Origin: Streptomyces sp. NRRL WC-3549
Lineage (GTDB): Bacteria; Actinomycetota; Actinomycetes; Streptomycetales; Streptomycetaceae
DNA length: 15,771 nucleotides
Direction of reading: 5' to 3'
Assembly (NCBI RefSeq): GCF_000721935.1
Contig: NZ_KL585403.1
Span: 53,953-69,723, forward strand
The translations under genes and the position numbers were made by a program. Positions 12,324-15,771 of this stretch are shown piece by piece (the stretch's first letter is position 1; every line of letters starts with the position of its first letter). The notes below the pieces were generated by a model. It was given only the letters and a program-made list of their open reading frames with translations. It made no database searches and was not told the DNA's origin.

Positions 12324-15206
12324 GTGACGGACCATCCGCTTCCCTTCCGTGACCCGCACCTGCCCTTCGCCGCCCGCGTCGACGACCTGCTCGGGCGGCT
12401 CACGCCCGACGAGCGGATCGCGATGCTGCACCAGTTCGCCCCCGCCGTGGAGCGGCTGGGGCTCGGACCGTTCCGCACCGGGCAGGAGGCGCTGCACGGG
12501 GTGGCCTGGATGGGACCGGCCACCGTCTTCCCGCAGGCCGTCGGCCTCGGCGCCACCTGGAACGAGGAGCTGGTCCGCCGGGTCGGCGAGGCCGTCGGCG
12601 ACGAGGTCCGCGCCAAGCGCGCCACGGACGACCGGATCGGACTCAACGTCTGGGCGCCCACCGTGAATCTGCTGCGCCACCCGCTGTGGGGACGCGGTGA
12701 GGAGGGGTACGCCGAGGACCCGGCGCTCACCTCCGCCGTCGCCGTCGCCTACACCCGGGGGCTGCGCGGCGACCACCCGCACTACTGGCGCACCGCCCCG
12801 GTCCTCAAGCACTGGCTGGCCCACAACAACGAGACCGACCGCGACACCGCCTCCTCCTCCGTGCGCCCGCGCGTCCTGCACGAGTACGACCTGCGGGCCT
12901 TCCGCGACGCGGTACGGGCCGGAGCCGTGGCCGGGGTCATGCCCGCCTACAACCTGGTCAACGGCCGCCCCAACCACGTCTCCCCGCTGCTGGAGCAGCA
13001 CCTGCGCAGCTGGACCGACCAGCCGCTCGTCGTCTGCTCGGACGCGGGCGCGCCCTCCAACCTGGTCGACTCCGAGCACTACTTCGACACCCACGAGGAG
13101 GCCGCCGCCGCCTCCCTGAAGGCGGGCGTCGACAGCTTCACCGACCACGGCCAGGACTCCTCCGTGACGACCGGCCGCATCCGCGGCGCCCTGGAGAAGG
13201 GGCTCCTGGACGAGGAGGACATCGACCGGGCCGTCCGCAGGCTCCTCGCCCTGCGCTTCGCGCTCGGGGAGTTCGATCCGGAGCTCGACCCGTACGCGGC
13301 GACGGACGCCTTCGACACCCCGGCCCACCGGGCGCTCGCCCAGGAGGCCGCCGAGCAGGCGGTGGTACTCCTCAAGAACGACGGGCTGCTGCCCCTGGCA
13401 CCGGCCGGGGGCCGGACCGTCGCCGTGGTCGGACTGCTCGCCGACGCCTGCAAGCTCGACTGGTACAGCGGTACGCTCCTGCACCGCTCGACCCCGCTCG
13501 ACGGTCTGCGCGAGCGCTACGGCGCCGAGAACGTGCTGTTCGCCGAAGGCGCCGACCGTATCCGGCTCGCCTGCGGGGACGGCTGGCTCCGGGTGCCCGA
13601 GGGCACCACCCCGGCCCACGGCGAGGCCCGGGGCGCGGAAGGCGCCCTGGACCCCGCGCTGCTGGCCGGCCGCACCGACCTCCCACCGCTGGCCGGCGGT
13701 GACACGGCCACCGAACTCTCCGTGGTCGACTGGGGCGACGGCGTCCTCACCTTCCGCACCGACGAGGGCCTGTACCTCTCGGTCGCCGACGACGGTTACG
13801 TCAGGGCGTCCGCGGACGAGCCGGGCGGCTGGGTCGTCCAGGAGACCTTCCGCAGGGAGGCGGTGGAGGGGCACGAGGACGGCCACCGCCTCGTACACAT
13901 CGGAACCGGTGGATACGTGGCCGTCGCCGCCGACGGCGCGAAGGTCGCCGTCGCGGGCGAGAGGATCCCCGCCGCCGGTGCCACGGTCTTCAGGACCGAG
14001 ACCGTGGAGCGCGGGGAGGACGCCGTGGCGCGGGTCGCCGCCGCCGCCGACACCGTGATCGTCGTCGCCGGCAACGACCCCCACATCAACGGCCGTGAGA
14101 CCGAGGACCGCACCACGCTCGCGCTCCCCGCCCAGCAGGACCGCCTGTGGCGGGCGGCCCACGCCGTCAACCCGCGTACCGCCCTCGTCCTGACCTCCGC
14201 GTACCCCTACGCGGTCACGGACGCGGCGGCGGCCCTGCCCGCGCTGGTGTGGACCGCGCACGGCGGCCAGGCGGCGGGTACCGCGCTGGCCCGGGTCCTC
14301 GCCGGTGACGTGTCCCCGGCGGGCCGGCTCCCGCAGACCTGGTACGCCTCCGACGCCGACCTGCCCGGCCTGTTCGACTACGACCTCATCGGCTCGAAGC
14401 AGACCTACCTGTACTTCGACGGCACCCCCCTCTTCCCGTTCGGCCACGGGCTCGCCTACAGCCGCTTCGGGTACACGGAGCTGACCGCCGAACTGGAAGG
14501 CGACCGGCTGCGGGTGGCGCTGACCGTCACCAACGAGGGGCCCGTCGCCGCCGACGAGGTGGCCCAGCTCTACGTACGGGCCGCGCGCGCGGCGGACCGC
14601 GACCTGCCGCGCCGCAAGCTGGCCGGCCACCGCAGGGTGCACCTGGCGCCCGGGGCGTCGGAGCGTCTCGCCTTCACGGTGCCCCTCGAGGAGCTGGGGC
14701 ACTGGAGCGTGGCGCACGGCCGCTGGACCGTCGAACCGGGCGTGTACGAGGTCCTGGCCGGTGCCTCCAGTGCCGACATCCGCCTCACCGCCACCGTCGA
14801 GACCGGGGGCGAGCCCTCCGGGCCGCGCCCCGTCGTGCGGCGGGGTCTGGAGGCGGCCGACTACGACACCCAGCAGGACACGGAGATCCTCGACCGGACG
14901 AAGGAGGACGGTGACGTCGTCGCCCCCGCCTCCTCGGACCGGCCGGGTGAACTGTGCTACCTCGACTGTGACTTCGGCTCCGGGGTGCACGGCCTGACGC
15001 TGACCGCGTCGGGCGCGGGCTCGGTCGCCGTCGAGGCCGGGGGCGCGAGGGCGGACGTCACCGTGCCCGACACCGGCGGAGCGTACGCCTTCCGCACCGT
15101 CGAGGCCGCCTTCGGCCCCCACGGTGTGCACGACGTGCGCGTCACCCTGCGGGGCACCGTGCGTCTGGCCCGTCTCGGCTTCACCCCGGCCGGGGGTGCC
15201 GAGTGA
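12324..15206 (+). CDS. GH3 family beta-glucosidase-type enzyme with fascin-like insert and C-terminal CBM6-like domain
   Basis: A 960-residue exo-acting GH3 enzyme that probably removes glucose from the ends of beta-glucan chains. The N-terminal barrel (about 10-310) carries QEALHGVAW, ATVFPQAVGLGATWN, the WAPTVNLLRHPLWGRGEEGY segment and Lys162-His163 in LKHW. The nucleophile is Asp240 in VVCSDAGAP, where Ala-Gly replaces the more usual Trp. The second domain starts near 355. It is interrupted at about 455-560 by a beta-trefoil-like, fascin-like segment (DEGLYLSVADDGYVRAS), where many relatives carry PA14. It resumes with GNDPHINGRETEDR, which may hold the acid/base Glu. A fibronectin-III-like domain follows (about 711-822), then a CBM6-like domain (about 835-955, YLDCDFGSGVHGLTL). 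GTG 12324 has AAGGGGA seven bases upstream. No signal peptide, so cytoplasmic. It is first of a two-gene or longer operon. Confidence 0.92.
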   Translation: MTDHPLPFRDPHLPFAARVDDLLGRLTPDERIAMLHQFAPAVERLGLGPFRTGQEALHGVAWMGPATVFPQAVGLGATWNEELVRRVGEAVGDEVRAKRATDDRIGLNVWAPTVNLLRHPLWGRGEEGYAEDPALTSAVAVAYTRGLRGDHPHYWRTAPVLKHWLAHNNETDRDTASSSVRPRVLHEYDLRAFRDAVRAGAVAGVMPAYNLVNGRPNHVSPLLEQHLRSWTDQPLVVCSDAGAPSNLVDSEHYFDTHEEAAAASLKAGVDSFTDHGQDSSVTTGRIRGALEKGLLDEEDIDRAVRRLLALRFALGEFDPELDPYAATDAFDTPAHRALAQEAAEQAVVLLKNDGLLPLAPAGGRTVAVVGLLADACKLDWYSGTLLHRSTPLDGLRERYGAENVLFAEGADRIRLACGDGWLRVPEGTTPAHGEARGAEGALDPALLAGRTDLPPLAGGDTATELSVVDWGDGVLTFRTDEGLYLSVADDGYVRASADEPGGWVVQETFRREAVEGHEDGHRLVHIGTGGYVAVAADGAKVAVAGERIPAAGATVFRTETVERGEDAVARVAAAADTVIVVAGNDPHINGRETEDRTTLALPAQQDRLWRAAHAVNPRTALVLTSAYPYAVTDAAAALPALVWTAHGGQAAGTALARVLAGDVSPAGRLPQTWYASDADLPGLFDYDLIGSKQTYLYFDGTPLFPFGHGLAYSRFGYTELTAELEGDRLRVALTVTNEGPVAADEVAQLYVRAARAADRDLPRRKLAGHRRVHLAPGASERLAFTVPLEELGHWSVAHGRWTVEPGVYEVLAGASSADIRLTATVETGGEPSGPRPVVRRGLEAADYDTQQDTEILDRTKEDGDVVAPASSDRPGELCYLDCDFGSGVHGLTLTASGAGSVAVEAGGARADVTVPDTGGAYAFRTVEAAFGPHGVHDVRVTLRGTVRLARLGFTPAGGAE

Positions 15207-15261
15207 CGCCCCCGCCGTCCGGCCCCCGACCGTGTCCCCGTGCCCCCGGCAAGGAGTCCTC

Positions 15262-15771
15262 ATGAAGTTCACCGACGGCTTCTGGCTCATGCGTGAGGGC
15301 GTCAGCGCGTCCTACGCGACCGAGATCCGCGATCTGCGCGTCGAGGAGAGCCGGTTCACCGCGTACGCCGCCGTCAAACGGGTGGCGGCACGCGGCGACA
15401 CCCTCAACACCCCGCTGATCACCGTCGAGTGCTTCTCGCCGGCCGAGGGCGTCATCGGCGTACGCGCCACCCACCACGCAGGGAAGGTCCGGCGCGGACC
15501 CGACTTCACCCTGCTGCCCGGGGACGAGGCCGCGCCCGCGGCCCGCACCCGCCGGGAGGGGGCGGTCACCGAGCTCTCCAGCGGCCCGCTCACCCTGCGC
15601 ATGGACGGCGACGGGCCCTGGGGCCTCACCTTCCTCGGCCCGGACGGGCGCCGCCTGACCGGGGTCGACCCCAAGGGCACCGCCTTCGCCACCACTGCCG
15701 ACGGCGCCCACCACATGGTCGCCCAGCTCGCCCTGGACGTCGGGGAGAACATCTACGGGCTCGGCGAGCGC
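15262..15771 (+). CDS. yicI: GH31 alpha-xylosidase, YicI type, N-terminal part (3' end outside window)
   Basis: Only the first 170 residues are present; the frame is still open at the window end. MKFTDGFWLMREGV, then NTPLITVECFSPAEGVIGVR and the closing LDVGENIYGLGER align well with the N-terminal beta-sandwich of YicI alpha-xylosidase (which starts MKFSDGNWL and reaches VGETVYGLGER). The catalytic barrel lies beyond the window, so the active site cannot be checked. The enzyme would release alpha-1,6-linked xylose from the non-reducing end of xyloglucan oligosaccharides. The start is firm: AAGGAG (15251-15256) lies five bases before the ATG. It is 55 bases after the GH3 stop and has no promoter of its own that I can see, so it is co-transcribed with GH3. 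No signal peptide. GH31 also includes alpha-glucosidases, but the YicI-like N-terminus favours xylosidase. Confidence 0.9.
   Translation, partial: MKFTDGFWLMREGVSASYATEIRDLRVEESRFTAYAAVKRVAARGDTLNTPLITVECFSPAEGVIGVRATHHAGKVRRGPDFTLLPGDEAAPAARTRREGAVTELSSGPLTLRMDGDGPWGLTFLGPDGRRLTGVDPKGTAFATTADGAHHMVAQLALDVGENIYGLGER

Noticed and set aside
12087..15290. Long minus-strand frame opposite GH3
   Set aside because: Its Gly/Val/Arg-rich product is the usual antisense shadow of a GC-rich gene and matches no family.

Overview
This is a very GC-rich window with Streptomyces-like (actinobacterial) features: strong G/C at third codon positions, GTG and TTG starts behind purine-rich Shine-Dalgarno sites, 4-base ATGA/GTGA stop-start overlaps, and a sugar ABC transporter with no ATPase gene of its own. 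The first 17 bases are not genomic. They match the transposon mosaic end used in tagmentation libraries, so position 1 is a raw contig edge and the first gene is cut there.

Region 1 (about 20-3775, + strand) holds a cut alpha/beta-hydrolase, a caspase-like peptidase ending in what looks like an effector-associated domain (EAD2-like), a small 62-residue peptide gene with a TTG start, and a HExxH protein of the alpha-ketoglutarate-dependent peptide beta-hydroxylase type (TIGR04267-like). Caspase plus death-like adaptor domain suggests a conflict or cell-death pathway. Small peptide plus HExxH enzyme suggests a modified peptide (RiPP-like). The combination is the most unusual part of the window and may be one end of a larger locus lost at the contig edge.

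Region 2 (3855-15771) is a carbohydrate-use locus of two divergent transcription units around a 418-base control region. The minus-strand unit runs lipoprotein sugar-binding protein, two LplB/LplC-type permeases, GH42 beta-galactosidase, and a GH95 (alpha-L-fucosidase type) gene interrupted by a one-base frameshift. The plus-strand unit runs a GH3 beta-glucosidase-type enzyme and the start of a GH31 YicI-type alpha-xylosidase. Fucosidase, galactosidase, xylosidase and glucosidase are exactly the exo-activities needed to strip and dismantle fucosylated xyloglucan oligosaccharides. None of these enzymes shows a signal peptide, so the likely scheme is import of oligosaccharides by the ABC transporter followed by breakdown in the cytoplasm. 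Two identical perfect 14-base palindromes (TCGAAGCGCTTCGA) in the control region look like LacI-family operators, one placed at each divergent promoter; no LacI gene lies in the window.

The two regions converge at 3776-3854. No tRNA, rRNA, CRISPR array, insertion sequence or integrase was seen.
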